Source of the DNA: Shinella zoogloeoides
Lineage (GTDB): Bacteria > Pseudomonadota > Alphaproteobacteria > Rhizobiales > Rhizobiaceae
Length of the DNA: 64,000 nucleotides
NCBI RefSeq assembly: GCF_022682305.1
Contig: NZ_CP093528.1
Coordinates: 4,146,501-4,210,500, forward strand
Direction of reading: 5' to 3'
Below, one piece after another: positions 56,371 through 64,000 of the stretch. Below the pieces are notes generated by a model. The model did no database searches. It saw only the letters and a list, made by a program, of their open reading frames with translations, and was not told where the DNA came from. The translations under genes and the position numbers were made by a program. Numbering within the stretch: position 1 is the first letter of the stretch; each line of letters starts with the position of its first letter.

Positions 56371-56387
56371 GATGGCGGACAGAGAGG
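56371..56387 (+). repeat. attR core repeat
   Basis: An identical copy of 44347-44363. It covers the 3' end of the intact tRNA-Ser. Confidence 0.92.
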
Positions 56388-56462
56388 GATTCGAACCCTC
56401 GATAGAGTTTCCCCTATACACGCGTTCCAGGCGTGCGCCTTCAACCACTCGGCCACCTGTCC
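56373..56462 (-). tRNA. tRNA-Ser (anticodon GGA)
   Basis: 90 bases with encoded CCA. Acceptor GGACAGG pairs with TCTGTCC (last pair G-U), the discriminator is G, and the anticodon GGA is at plus-strand 56426-56428. A long class II variable arm and T-arm GAGGGTTCGAATCCCTC are present. It remains intact because the element restored its 3' end. It is the integration target. Confidence 0.97.
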
Positions 56463-56692
56463 GTCCGCTCGCTGCCGGTGGTTAGTCCGGCGCGGGTCGC
56501 TTTCCTGTTTCCATTCCGGCGAGACGGCGCGATATATACCGAGGTTTCACGCAGGATCAACCGCTTTCTGACAGATTTTTGAAGGATATGCAGCAAGCGG
56601 CGAAGGATTGCGCAAGGCGGGCCGTCTTCCTATCTATGGTCGGCAATGAAGTGGGGTCGAATTCGGCCTCCGAACGGCACCGGGAGGGTGCG

Positions 56693-57010
56693 ATGGTACG
56701 GTTCATCCTCAAGGCGATCAGTCTCGTCGCCCTCGTCGTCGCGGTCATGGCCGGGACGATCGATGCGATCCAGTCGGTCTCGGCTTCGGAGCCGGTGCTG
56801 ACGCCGCTTGCCGTCGCCTGGAGCACGGCAAGTCCCGAGACGATTGCGCTCGTCGCCGACGGCATCATGCGCAAGTTCCCCTATGCCTGGGACCCGGCGG
56901 CGCTTTGGGTGCTGTCCCAGCCCGCCTTCGCGGTGCTGCTCGCCGTGTCGCTGTTCTTCTGGATGATTGCCTACAGACGCCCGCCCGTCGCGGGCCGCTT
57001 CACCGCCTGA
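56693..57010 (+). CDS. Small inner-membrane protein
   Basis: 105 residues with two hydrophobic segments (LKAISLVALVVAVMAGTIDAI and FAVLLAVSLFFWMIAYRR). The start at 56693 has a GGGAGGG ribosome binding site; the longer frame to 56579 does not. There is no named family recognised; similar proteins are common in Rhizobiaceae. It may be co-transcribed with msrA 24 bases downstream. Confidence 0.8.
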   Translation: MVRFILKAISLVALVVAVMAGTIDAIQSVSASEPVLTPLAVAWSTASPETIALVADGIMRKFPYAWDPAALWVLSQPAFAVLLAVSLFFWMIAYRRPPVAGRFTA

Positions 57011-57034
57011 CCTCAAATCCCGCAGGAGATGCCC

Positions 57035-57685
57035 ATGTTCCTGATCGACATGTTCAATAAGAAGACCGTGATGCCCGCACCGGAGGCCGCGCTGCCCGGC
57101 CGCGCGGAGCCCATCCCCACCTCCGCCGTTCACTTCATCAACGGCAATCCGCTGAAAGGCCCCTATCCTGCGGGCTTCAAGACCGTGCTCCTCGGCATGG
57201 GCTGCTTCTGGGGTGCCGAGCGGCTCTTGTGGAACATCCCCGGTGTCTGGGTGACCGCCTCGGGCTATTCCGGCGGATTTACCCCTAACCCCACCTATCA
57301 CGAGACGACCACGGGGCTGACGGGGCATACCGAAGTGGTGCTCGTCGTCTACGATCCCGCGGCGGTCGCGCTCGAAACCCTGTTGAAGGCCTTCTTCGAG
57401 GCGCACGACCCGACGCAGGGCATGCGCCAGGGCAACGATATCGGCACGACCTACCGCTCGGCGATCTATCTCGACGACGAGGCGGACCTGCAGGTCGCCC
57501 GGCATGCGCGCGATGTCTACCAGGCGGCGCTGGCGGCGGCAGGGCGGACGGACCGCATCACCACCGAGATCGGGAAGGCCGGTCCGTTCTATTTCGCCGA
57601 GGAGGCGCACCAGCAGTATCTCGCCAAGAATCCGGGCGGTTATTGCGGCCTGCGCGGCACGGGCGTTTCCTGCGCCATCGGCTGA
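57035..57685 (+). CDS. msrA: Peptide methionine sulfoxide reductase A
   Basis: 216 residues. The catalytic Cys57 is in [10 protein letters not shown], followed by [33 protein letters not shown], and a C-terminal resolving Cys region [13 protein letters not shown]. It reduces methionine-S-sulfoxide in proteins. The start at 57035 is preferred over 57029 because the AGGAG motif would directly abut the latter. Confidence 0.95.
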   Translation: MFLIDMFNKKTVMPAPEAALPGRAEPIPTSAVHFINGNPLKGPYPAGFKTVLLGMGCFWGAERLLWNIPGVWVTASGYSGGFTPNPTYHETTTGLTGHTEVVLVVYDPAAVALETLLKAFFEAHDPTQGMRQGNDIGTTYRSAIYLDDEADLQVARHARDVYQAALAAAGRTDRITTEIGKAGPFYFAEEAHQQYLAKNPGGYCGLRGTGVSCAIG

Positions 57686-57709
57686 ACGACCTTTGTTTTC
57701 AATGGACTG

Positions 57710-57762
57710 GACCCGGCGTGAGCGAAGTTGTCCGACTTCATTCACGCCGGGTCACATTTTTT
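57710..57762 (+). terminator. Rho-independent terminator after msrA
   Basis: GACCCGGCGTGA and TCACGCCGGGTC form a 12-bp perfect outer stem with a nested GAAGT/ACTTC stem, followed by ACATTTTTT. Confidence 0.9.
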
Positions 57763-57914
57763 ACCACCTGAAAAATTTCTGGTGAATTTTTCCCGGCGGC
57801 GTGCAAGGATGCCGCCAGCCTGACCCAAGGGAACGGGTCGGTGGCTCCGTCGCGCGCTTTTGCAGGCGCCGCGCGGAAGGTCCCTATAAGATCAATAGCG
57901 AACAGGGCTGCACA

Positions 57915-58907
57915 ATGAAAAAAACCCTTCTCACCCTTCTTGCAACCGCTGCCATGTCGGTAAGCGCGCTTGCCGCGGACATCAAGCCGGCGATCATCTA
58001 CGACCTCGGCGGCAAGTTCGACAAGTCGTTCAACGAAGCGGCCTATAACGGCGCGGAGCAGTTCAAGAAAGAGACCGGTATCGAATACCGTGACTTCGAG
58101 ATCGCCAACGATGCGCAGCGCGAGCAGGCCCTTCGCCGCTTCGCCGGCGACGGCAACAACCCCATCGTGATGGCCGGCTTCTCCTGGTCCGCAGCGCTTG
58201 AGAAGGTCGCCGCGGAATATCCGGACACCAAGTTCGCCATCATCGACATGGTTCTCGACAAGCCGAACGTCCGCTCGGTCGTCTTCAAGGAAGAAGAAGG
58301 CGGCTGGCTCGCCGGCATCCTGGCCGGCATGGCCTCCAAGTCGAAGACCGTTTCCTTCGTCGGCGGCATGGACATCCCGCTGATCCACAAGTTCGCCTGC
58401 GGCTATATCGGCGGGGCCAAGTCGCTCGGCCCGGACTACAAGGTCCTCGAAGCCTATACGGGCACGACGCCGGATGCCTGGAACGACCCGGTCAAGGGCG
58501 GCGAAATCGCCAAGTCCCAGTTCGACCAGGGTTCCGACGTGGTCTATCACGCTGCTGGCGGCACGGGTGTCGGCGTTCTCCAGGCTGCGGCTGACGCCGG
58601 CAAGCTCGGCATCGGCGTCGATTCCAACCAGAACGGTCTGCAGCCGGGCAAGGTGCTGACCTCGATGGTCAAGCGCGTGGACGTCGCCGTCTACGACGCC
58701 TTCATGTCGGCCAAGGACGACAAGTTCCAGCCGGGCGTCAACGTGCTCGGTCTCAAGGAAAACGGCGTCGACGTCGCCATGGACGAGAACAACGCCCCGC
58801 TCATCACCCCTGAAATGAAGGCCGCCGTCGACAAGGCGCGCGCCGACATCATCTCCGGCGCGGTGAAGGTCCACGATTATATGTCGGACGAGACCTGCCC
58901 CTACTAA
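57915..58907 (+). CDS. BMP-family nucleoside ABC transporter, binding protein
   Basis: 330 residues with a signal peptide (KKTLLTLLATAAMSVSALAA). The BMP/PnrA-like fold shows KPAIIYDLGGKFDKSFNEAAYNGAEQF, PIVMAGFSWSAALEKVAAEYPDTKFAIID and YHAAGGTGVGVLQAAADAGKLGIGVDSNQN. The family binds purine/pyrimidine nucleosides. It starts the uptake cluster ending in cdd and a nucleoside phosphorylase, which supports nucleoside import. Confidence 0.92.
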   Translation: MKKTLLTLLATAAMSVSALAADIKPAIIYDLGGKFDKSFNEAAYNGAEQFKKETGIEYRDFEIANDAQREQALRRFAGDGNNPIVMAGFSWSAALEKVAAEYPDTKFAIIDMVLDKPNVRSVVFKEEEGGWLAGILAGMASKSKTVSFVGGMDIPLIHKFACGYIGGAKSLGPDYKVLEAYTGTTPDAWNDPVKGGEIAKSQFDQGSDVVYHAAGGTGVGVLQAAADAGKLGIGVDSNQNGLQPGKVLTSMVKRVDVAVYDAFMSAKDDKFQPGVNVLGLKENGVDVAMDENNAPLITPEMKAAVDKARADIISGAVKVHDYMSDETCPY

Positions 58908-58917
58908 GGGTAAAGAA

Positions 58918-58945
58918 CGGCCCGTTTGCGAAAGCAGGCGGGCCG
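58918..58945. terminator. Stem-loop between binding protein and slyX-like gene
   Basis: CGGCCCG and CGGGCCG pair across a 14-base loop between convergent genes; no T-run. Confidence 0.5.
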
Positions 58946-58961
58946 CTTCCGTCCTCGACGC

Positions 58962-59195
58962 TCAATAATGCGGGGGACGGGTAATCGCCGGGGCTTCCAG
59001 AGAGCCTGCTTCCAGCGTTAGGAACCGTTCCGTCAGCACATCGAGCTTTGCGCGAAGCTGCTCGACCACCCGCCACTGTTCGGCGAGCTGGTCGGAAAGC
59101 TCCTCGATCGTGTTGGCCTGATGGGCGACATGCTCTTCAAGGCGGGCGATGCGTTCGGCCTTGGTATTGTCGTCGGTGCGGTCGGGCGTGGTCAT
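58962..59195 (-). CDS. slyX: SlyX-family protein
   Basis: 77 residues, nearly all coiled coil (ERIARLEEHVAHQANTIEELSDQLAEQWRVVEQLRAKLDVLTERFLTLE) with the SlyX C-terminal PPHY ending. The start at 59195 was chosen by size and the family's N-terminus. The function is unknown. It interrupts the transporter cluster on the opposite strand, as seen in related genomes. Confidence 0.88.
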   Translation of the reverse strand: MTTPDRTDDNTKAERIARLEEHVAHQANTIEELSDQLAEQWRVVEQLRAKLDVLTERFLTLEAGSLEAPAITRPPHY

Positions 59196-59354
59196 GGCTT
59201 TCCTCTTGGCTCCGGGCCGGGCGGCACGAGCTATACCGGTGCGGCGGCGCGCCCGCAATCGGACTGGACAAGTGCAGCGGAAGCAACAAGACTGCGGGCG
59301 GATAGGCCGGGAGAGCGGCCCTTCGACCCCAAATCCCCGTAAGAGTGGATCGTC

Positions 59355-60890
59355 ATGAGCGAATTGGCAATCGAACTGAAGGGCATCGACAAGAGCTTCG
59401 GCCTCGTCCACGCCAACCGGAACATCGACCTGAAGGTCCGAAAAGGCACCATTCACGGCATCATCGGCGAAAACGGCGCCGGCAAATCCACCCTCATGTC
59501 GATCCTCTACGGCTTCTACCAGGCCGACCATGGCGACATCCTGATCGACGGCCGTAAGGTCGATATCCGTGACCCCAATGCGGCCATCGCCGCCGGCATC
59601 GGCATGGTGCACCAGCACTTCATGCTGGTCGAGAACTTCACCGTGCTCGAGAACATCATGCTCGGCGCGGAGGAAAGCCAGATACTCAATGCCGGCATCA
59701 CCAAGGCGCGCGCGGAGCTGAAGCGGCTGGAGAAGGAATATGCGCTGGAGGTCGATCCCGACGCGGTGATCGAGGAGCTGCCGGTCGGTATCCAGCAGCG
59801 CGTGGAAATCCTCAAAGCCCTCTATCGCAGGGCCGATATCCTCATTCTCGACGAGCCGACGGGCGTGCTGACGCCGGCCGAGGCCGACCACCTCTTCCGC
59901 ATCCTCCGGCAGCTCAAGGACGAGGGAAAGACGGTCCTCCTCATCACCCACAAGCTGCGTGAGATCATGGCGATCACCGACGAGGTCTCCGTCATGCGGC
60001 GCGGCGAGATGGTTGCGACGCGCACGACGAAGGACACCTCCGTCGAGGAGCTGGCCGAGCTGATGGTCGGCCGCCGCGTTCTCCTGCGCGTCGAGAAGGG
60101 CGAGGCAAAGCCCGGTGACGTAAAACTATCCGTCAAGAACCTCACGGTGCGCGACAGCCGCGGCGTGACCATGGTCGACGACGTCTCCTTCGACATTCGG
60201 GCCGGTGAGATCGTCGGCATCGCGGGTGTCGCCGGCAACGGCCAGTCGGAGCTGCTGGAGGCGATCTCCGGCATCCATCGCGCGACATCGGGCACGGTGC
60301 TGCTCAACGGCCGGCCTATCGACGTGACGGGCCATGCCGACCCGGCGGAGCTGCGCAAGTCCGGTCTCGCCCATGTGCCGGAAGACCGGCACCATGTCGG
60401 CCTCGTGCTGAAGTTCGAGGAGAGCGAGAACGCCATCCTCGGTTATCACGACGATCCGAAATACCGGAAGGGCCTGCTGCTCGATATCGACGCCATCCGC
60501 GCTGAAGCTGAGGAGAAGATCGCCGCCTACGACATCCGCCCGCCGAACCCGCGGCTGAAGACCGCCAATTTCTCCGGCGGCAACCAGCAGAAGATCGTGC
60601 TGGCGCGCGAGATGGAGCGCAGTCCCGACGTGCTGATCATCGGCCAGCCGACGCGCGGCGTCGACGTGGGCGCCATCGAATTCATCCACCGCCGCATCAT
60701 CGAGATGCGCGACCAGGGCAAGGCCGTTCTGCTCGTCTCGGTGGAACTCGACGAGATTCGCGCGCTGTCCGACCGTATCCTGGTGATGTTCGCCGGCCGC
60801 GTGGTCGGCGAGCGTGCTCCCGATGCCTCTGAAGGAGAACTCGGCCTGCTGATGGCCGGCGTGGAAGGCTCGAAGGAGGCCGCCGAATGA
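59355..60890 (+). CDS. Nucleoside ABC transporter, ATPase (duplicated)
   Basis: 511 residues with two ABC domains. Domain 1 has Walker A GENGAGKST at residues 38-46 and Walker B ILILDEPTGVL, but a degenerate signature (ELPVGIQQRVEI). Domain 2 has a degenerate Walker A (GVAGNGQSEL) and a good signature FSGGNQQKIVLARE. This asymmetry is typical of RbsA/YufO-type ATPases. Its stop overlaps the permease start (ATGA). Confidence 0.93.
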   Translation: MSELAIELKGIDKSFGLVHANRNIDLKVRKGTIHGIIGENGAGKSTLMSILYGFYQADHGDILIDGRKVDIRDPNAAIAAGIGMVHQHFMLVENFTVLENIMLGAEESQILNAGITKARAELKRLEKEYALEVDPDAVIEELPVGIQQRVEILKALYRRADILILDEPTGVLTPAEADHLFRILRQLKDEGKTVLLITHKLREIMAITDEVSVMRRGEMVATRTTKDTSVEELAELMVGRRVLLRVEKGEAKPGDVKLSVKNLTVRDSRGVTMVDDVSFDIRAGEIVGIAGVAGNGQSELLEAISGIHRATSGTVLLNGRPIDVTGHADPAELRKSGLAHVPEDRHHVGLVLKFEESENAILGYHDDPKYRKGLLLDIDAIRAEAEEKIAAYDIRPPNPRLKTANFSGGNQQKIVLAREMERSPDVLIIGQPTRGVDVGAIEFIHRRIIEMRDQGKAVLLVSVELDEIRALSDRILVMFAGRVVGERAPDASEGELGLLMAGVEGSKEAAE

Positions 60891-62020
60891 GTGTTCCCTA
60901 CGCGAAACTGCCGGCCTGGGCCGAATACGGCCTGATCCCGCTGGTCAACCTCGCCGTCGCCTTCCTGATCTCCGGTCTCGTCGTGCTCATCGTCGGCGAA
61001 AGCCCGCTGGAAGCCGCCTATCACATGATCAACGGCGCATTCGGGCGCGGCGAATATATCGGCTTCACGCTCTACTACACGACGACCTTCATCTTCACCG
61101 GCCTTGCCGTGGCGGTCGCCTTCCATTGCGGCCTCTTCAATATCGGCGGCGAGGGGCAGGCCTATATCGGCGGCATCGGCGTGGCGCTGGCCTGCCTTGC
61201 CTTCGACCGCACCTTGCCCTGGTATCTGGTCTTCCCGATCGCCATCGTGGGCGCCGCCTTCTTCGGCGCACTCTGGGCGATGATTCCCGGCTGGCTGCAG
61301 GCCAAGCGCGGCAGCCATATCGTCATCACGACGATTATGTTCAACTTCATCGCCGCGAGCCTGATGAACTACCTGCTCAACAAGGTATTCAAACCGCTCG
61401 GCAACATGTCGCTGGAAACCCGCACCTTCGATACGGGTGGCCAGCTTCCCAAGCTCGACTGGCTGATGTCGATCTTCGGCCTTTCCGTCGGCTCGGCGCC
61501 GTTCAACATCTCCTTCCTGCTGGCGCTTCTGGCCGCCTTCGGCGTCTGGGTGCTGATCTGGCGCACGAAGCTCGGCTACGAGATGCGCACCATGGGCCAC
61601 AGCCCGGCCGCCGCGCGCTACGCCGGCATCAAGGAAGCCCGCATCATCGTCATCGCCATGATGATCTCGGGCGGCCTTGCCGGCATGATGGCGCTGAACC
61701 CGATCATGGGCGAGCAGTTCCGCATGCAGCTCGATTTCGTGCAGGGCGCCGGCTTCGTCGGCATCGCCGTGGCGCTGATGGGCCGCTCGCATCCGGCGGG
61801 CATCATTCCCGCCGCGCTGCTCTTCGGCATGCTCTACCAGGGCGGGGCGGAAATCTCCTTCGAGATGCCCTCCATCTCCCGCGACATGATCGTCATCATC
61901 CAGGGTCTCGTGATCCTCTTTGCCGGTGCGCTCGAACACATGTTCCGCCCCGCCATCACGCGCATCATCCTCGGCCTATCGCCGAAGACCCGCGACGTCG
62001 CCGCCACCAAGGGAGCCTGA
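60887..62020 (+). CDS. Nucleoside ABC transporter, permease 1
   Basis: 377 residues, branched-chain/YufP-type permease with about eight to ten membrane segments. Motifs are LAVAVAFHCGLFNIGGEGQAYIGG and FVGIAVALMGRSHPAGIIPAALLFGMLYQGG. It is coupled to the ATPase and followed after three bases by permease 2. Confidence 0.92.
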   Translation: MSVPYAKLPAWAEYGLIPLVNLAVAFLISGLVVLIVGESPLEAAYHMINGAFGRGEYIGFTLYYTTTFIFTGLAVAVAFHCGLFNIGGEGQAYIGGIGVALACLAFDRTLPWYLVFPIAIVGAAFFGALWAMIPGWLQAKRGSHIVITTIMFNFIAASLMNYLLNKVFKPLGNMSLETRTFDTGGQLPKLDWLMSIFGLSVGSAPFNISFLLALLAAFGVWVLIWRTKLGYEMRTMGHSPAAARYAGIKEARIIVIAMMISGGLAGMMALNPIMGEQFRMQLDFVQGAGFVGIAVALMGRSHPAGIIPAALLFGMLYQGGAEISFEMPSISRDMIVIIQGLVILFAGALEHMFRPAITRIILGLSPKTRDVAATKGA

Positions 62021-62023
62021 TCC

Positions 62024-62995
62024 ATGGAGTTCTTTCAGGTCTTCATCGAGCTCGCGCAGTCGACCGTCCGCCTTTCGACGCCGCTGATCCTCGCCGCCCT
62101 TGCCGGCCTCTTCACCGAGCGGGCCGGCGTCTTCGACATCGGCCTCGAGGGCAAGATGCTGGGCGCGGCCTTCGCCGCCGGCTCGGTCGCCTATATCACC
62201 CAGTCGGTCTATATGGGCCTTGGCGCCGCCATCCTCGTTTCGGTGTTGCTGGCGCTGGTGCACGGCTATGCCTCGATCACCCAGCGCGGCAGCCAGATCG
62301 TCTCGGGCGTGGCCATCAACTTCGTCGTCGCCGGCTCCACGGTCATCCTCGGCGAGGCCTGGTTCCGCCAGGGCGGCCGCACGCCCGCGCTTTCGGCCGA
62401 TGGCCGCTTCGGCACGATCAAGCTGCCCTTCGCCGATGCGGTGCGCGAGGTGCCGATCCTCGGCCAGATCTATTCGGGACTGCTGTCAGGCCATTCGCCG
62501 CTCACCTATCTCGCCTTCCTGATGGTGCCGGCGAGCTGGTGGATCCTCTACCGCACGCGCTTCGGCCTTCGCCTTCGCGCCGTCGGCGAGAATCCCGGCG
62601 CGGTCGACACGGCCGGCATCTCGGTCATCTGGCTGCGCTACCGCGCCGTCATCTGCTGCGGCATCCTGTGCGGCATCGCCGGCGCCTATCTGTCGCTGGC
62701 GGCCAATGCCGGCTTCACCAAGGGCATGACGGCCGGCAAGGGCTATATCGCGCTCGCCGCGCTGATCTTCGCCAAGTGGCGGCCGAAGAACATCCTCTTC
62801 GCCTGCCTGCTCTTCGGCTTCCTCGATGCCTTCGCGATCCGCTACCAGGGTTATGCCTTCCCGCTGATCGGCAAGGTGCCGGTACAGCTCATGCAGGCGC
62901 TGCCCTATATCCTCACGGTGATCCTGCTTGCAGGCTTCATCGGCAAGGCCATCCCGCCGAAGGCCGGCGGCGTGCCCTATGTGAAGGAACGATAG
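62024..62995 (+). CDS. Nucleoside ABC transporter, permease 2
   Basis: 323 residues, YufQ-type. TPLILAALAGLFTERAGVFDIGLEGKMLGAAF is the family signature, and GMTAGKGYIALAALIFAKWRPKNILFACLLFG lies near the C-terminus. It pairs with permease 1 and precedes cdd by one base. Confidence 0.92.
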   Translation: MEFFQVFIELAQSTVRLSTPLILAALAGLFTERAGVFDIGLEGKMLGAAFAAGSVAYITQSVYMGLGAAILVSVLLALVHGYASITQRGSQIVSGVAINFVVAGSTVILGEAWFRQGGRTPALSADGRFGTIKLPFADAVREVPILGQIYSGLLSGHSPLTYLAFLMVPASWWILYRTRFGLRLRAVGENPGAVDTAGISVIWLRYRAVICCGILCGIAGAYLSLAANAGFTKGMTAGKGYIALAALIFAKWRPKNILFACLLFGFLDAFAIRYQGYAFPLIGKVPVQLMQALPYILTVILLAGFIGKAIPPKAGGVPYVKER

Positions 62996-62996
62996 A

Positions 62997-63389
62997 ATGT
63001 CCCACGACCTCTTCGAGGCGGCACGCGCGGCGATGAGCTTCGCGCATGCACCCTATTCAAAGTTCCCCGTCGGCGCGGCCATCCGCGCCGAGGACGGCAA
63101 GATCTATGCCGGCGCCAATATCGAGAACCTGTCCTTCCCGCAGGGCTGGTGCGCCGAGCCGACCGCGATCAGCCATATGATCATGGCCGGCAACAAGAAG
63201 ATCATCGAAATGGCCGTCATCGCCGAAAAGCTGCCGCTCTGCCCGCCCTGCGGCGGCTGCCGGCAGAAGATCGCGGAATTCGCCACGGCGAAGACGCCGA
63301 TCTATCTTTGCGACGAGACCGGCGTGAAGAAGACCATGACCATGGAAGAGCTGCTGCCGCACAGCTTCGCGACGGACATCCTCGGATGA
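62997..63389 (+). CDS. cdd: Cytidine deaminase
   Basis: 130 residues, tetrameric class. Zn ligand Cys52 and catalytic Glu54 are in WCAEPTAIS, and Cys85/Cys88 are in PPCGGCRQ. It deaminates cytidine and deoxycytidine to uridine forms after import by the adjacent transporter. Its stop overlaps the next start (ATGA). Confidence 0.94.
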   Translation: MSHDLFEAARAAMSFAHAPYSKFPVGAAIRAEDGKIYAGANIENLSFPQGWCAEPTAISHMIMAGNKKIIEMAVIAEKLPLCPPCGGCRQKIAEFATAKTPIYLCDETGVKKTMTMEELLPHSFATDILG

Positions 63390-64000
63390 GCGGCGCGACC
63401 ACGGACCTGCTGCTCTCGCGCCTCGGCGGCGTTGCGCCGCGCTACGGCATCGTGCTCGGCTCCGGCCTCGGCACGCTGGTTGAGGCGGTCGAGAACCCCT
63501 TGCGCATTCCCTATTCGGACCTGCCGAGCTTTCCGGTCAGTTCCGTCTCCGGCCATGCCGGCGAGATGGTCATCGGCACGCTCGGCGGCGTACCCGTCAT
63601 CATGCTCTCCGGCCGCGTGCATTTCTACGAGCGTGGCGATGCAAACGCCATGCGCACGCCCATCGAGGTGCTGAAGGGTCTCGGCGTCACCTCGCTGATC
63701 CTCACCAATTCGGCGGGCTCGCTGCGCGAGGACATGCCGCCCGGCTCGGTGATGCGCATTTCCGACCACATCAATTTCTCCGGCACGAACCCGCTGATCG
63801 GCCTTGAGAGCGACGACCGCTTCGTCGGCATGACGAACGCCTATGACGCGGACCTTGCCGCGCGCATGGAGGCGGCAGCGGCAAAGCTCGATATCCCCCT
63901 GTCGAACGGCGTCTATATGTGGTTCTCCGGTCCGAGCTTCGAAACGCCGGCGGAAATCCGCATGGCGCGCGTCTTCGGCGCGGATGCCGTGGGCATGTCG
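63386..64000 (+). CDS. Purine-nucleoside phosphorylase (PNP/MTAP family), partial
   Basis: 205 codons are present and the gene runs off the window. Features are YGIVLGSGLGTLVEAVE (phosphate-binding GSGLG), SGHAGEMVIG, LSGRVHFYERGD, LTNSAGSL and FSGPSFETPAEIRMARVFGADAVGMS, the trimeric PNP pattern. It releases bases from imported purine nucleosides using phosphate. The DeoA-type alternative is excluded by these motifs. Confidence 0.93.
   Translation, partial: MSGATTDLLLSRLGGVAPRYGIVLGSGLGTLVEAVENPLRIPYSDLPSFPVSSVSGHAGEMVIGTLGGVPVIMLSGRVHFYERGDANAMRTPIEVLKGLGVTSLILTNSAGSLREDMPPGSVMRISDHINFSGTNPLIGLESDDRFVGMTNAYDADLAARMEAAAAKLDIPLSNGVYMWFSGPSFETPAEIRMARVFGADAVGMS

Larger units (their letters stand above)
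44347..56387. mobile_element. 12.0-kb tail-less, capsid-encoding integrative element in tRNA-Ser
   Basis: Bounded by identical 17-bp repeats; the unit from one repeat start to the next is 12,024 bp. Genes in order: split ORF end, replication-type gene with iterons, terminase small and large, Fic antitoxin and toxin, two unknowns and an XRE repressor (leftward), three unknowns, portal, protease-capsid fusion, gpW-like, DUF2190, small ORF, integrase. No tail, tape measure, lysis or holin genes are present. Base composition drops around 47.9-49.5 kb. The content matches capsid-forming phage-inducible islands; a defective prophage is the alternative. Confidence 0.88.

Noticed and set aside
56320-56571. 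ORF running from the integrase end across tRNA-Ser
   Set aside because: After the attR core it is translation of the antisense strand of the tRNA; only the first nine codons from 56344 are likely meaningful.

Overview
The window is high-GC DNA from an alphaproteobacterium, almost certainly the family Rhizobiaceae (Shinella/Ensifer/Rhizobium-like). Supporting signs are an frcBCAK-type fructose operon with its ROK repressor, a BA14K protein, a DUF3597 protein, a RIME-like intergenic repeat, BMP-type nucleoside import genes, and the overall codon and gene style. The genus cannot be fixed from sequence alone.

Layout. 1-12.8 kb: end of a transglutaminase-like peptidase gene, lepA, then single-gene metabolic or regulatory pairs (MFS/XRE-cupin/GNAT, aldo-keto reductase/LysR, Gfo/Idh oxidoreductase, PPOX/MocR, a glutamine amidotransferase). 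11.2-16.9 kb: fructose ABC uptake (frcB, frcC, frcA, frcK) with a divergent ROK regulator and a FucU-type mutarotase. 17-30 kb: housekeeping genes (pyrC, DoxX, phosphomannomutase, tRNA-Leu, HPP-CBS protein, gdhA, two Rnk-like proteins, carbonic anhydrase, a trans-sulfuration enzyme, 5-formyl-THF cyclo-ligase) and a GntR-MFS pair under a perfect 37-bp palindrome.

30.4-43.8 kb is a hydroxyproline/proline-analogue catabolic locus. It holds a proline-racemase-superfamily enzyme, two GntR regulators, a DapA-family deaminase candidate, an Ldh2-type imino-acid reductase candidate, a ketoglutarate-semialdehyde-type dehydrogenase, a four-gene polar amino acid ABC importer, an FAD D-amino-acid dehydrogenase and a fused aconitase X. 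Together they could take trans-4-, trans-3- and cis-3-hydroxyproline to 2-oxoglutarate or proline.

44.35-56.39 kb is a 12.0-kb integrated element in the 3' end of tRNA-Ser(GGA), bounded by 17-bp direct repeats. It carries a replication-type gene with three internal 23-bp iterons, small and large terminase, a Fic toxin-antitoxin pair, an XRE switch, portal, a fused prohead protease/major capsid protein, a gpW-like connector, a DUF2190 cement protein and a tyrosine integrase. It has no tail or lysis genes, so it resembles a capsid-forming phage-inducible island or a reduced prophage. The attachment site lies inside a reading frame. Joining the two ends in the excised circle rebuilds a 96-codon gene with a start codon and ribosome binding site, and places the replication/terminase genes directly behind the integrase and capsid operon. 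This is the most interesting observation in the window.

56.6-64 kb: msrA, a slyX-like gene, and a nucleoside uptake and salvage operon (BMP-family binding protein, ABC ATPase, two permeases, cdd, and purine nucleoside phosphorylase running off the end).
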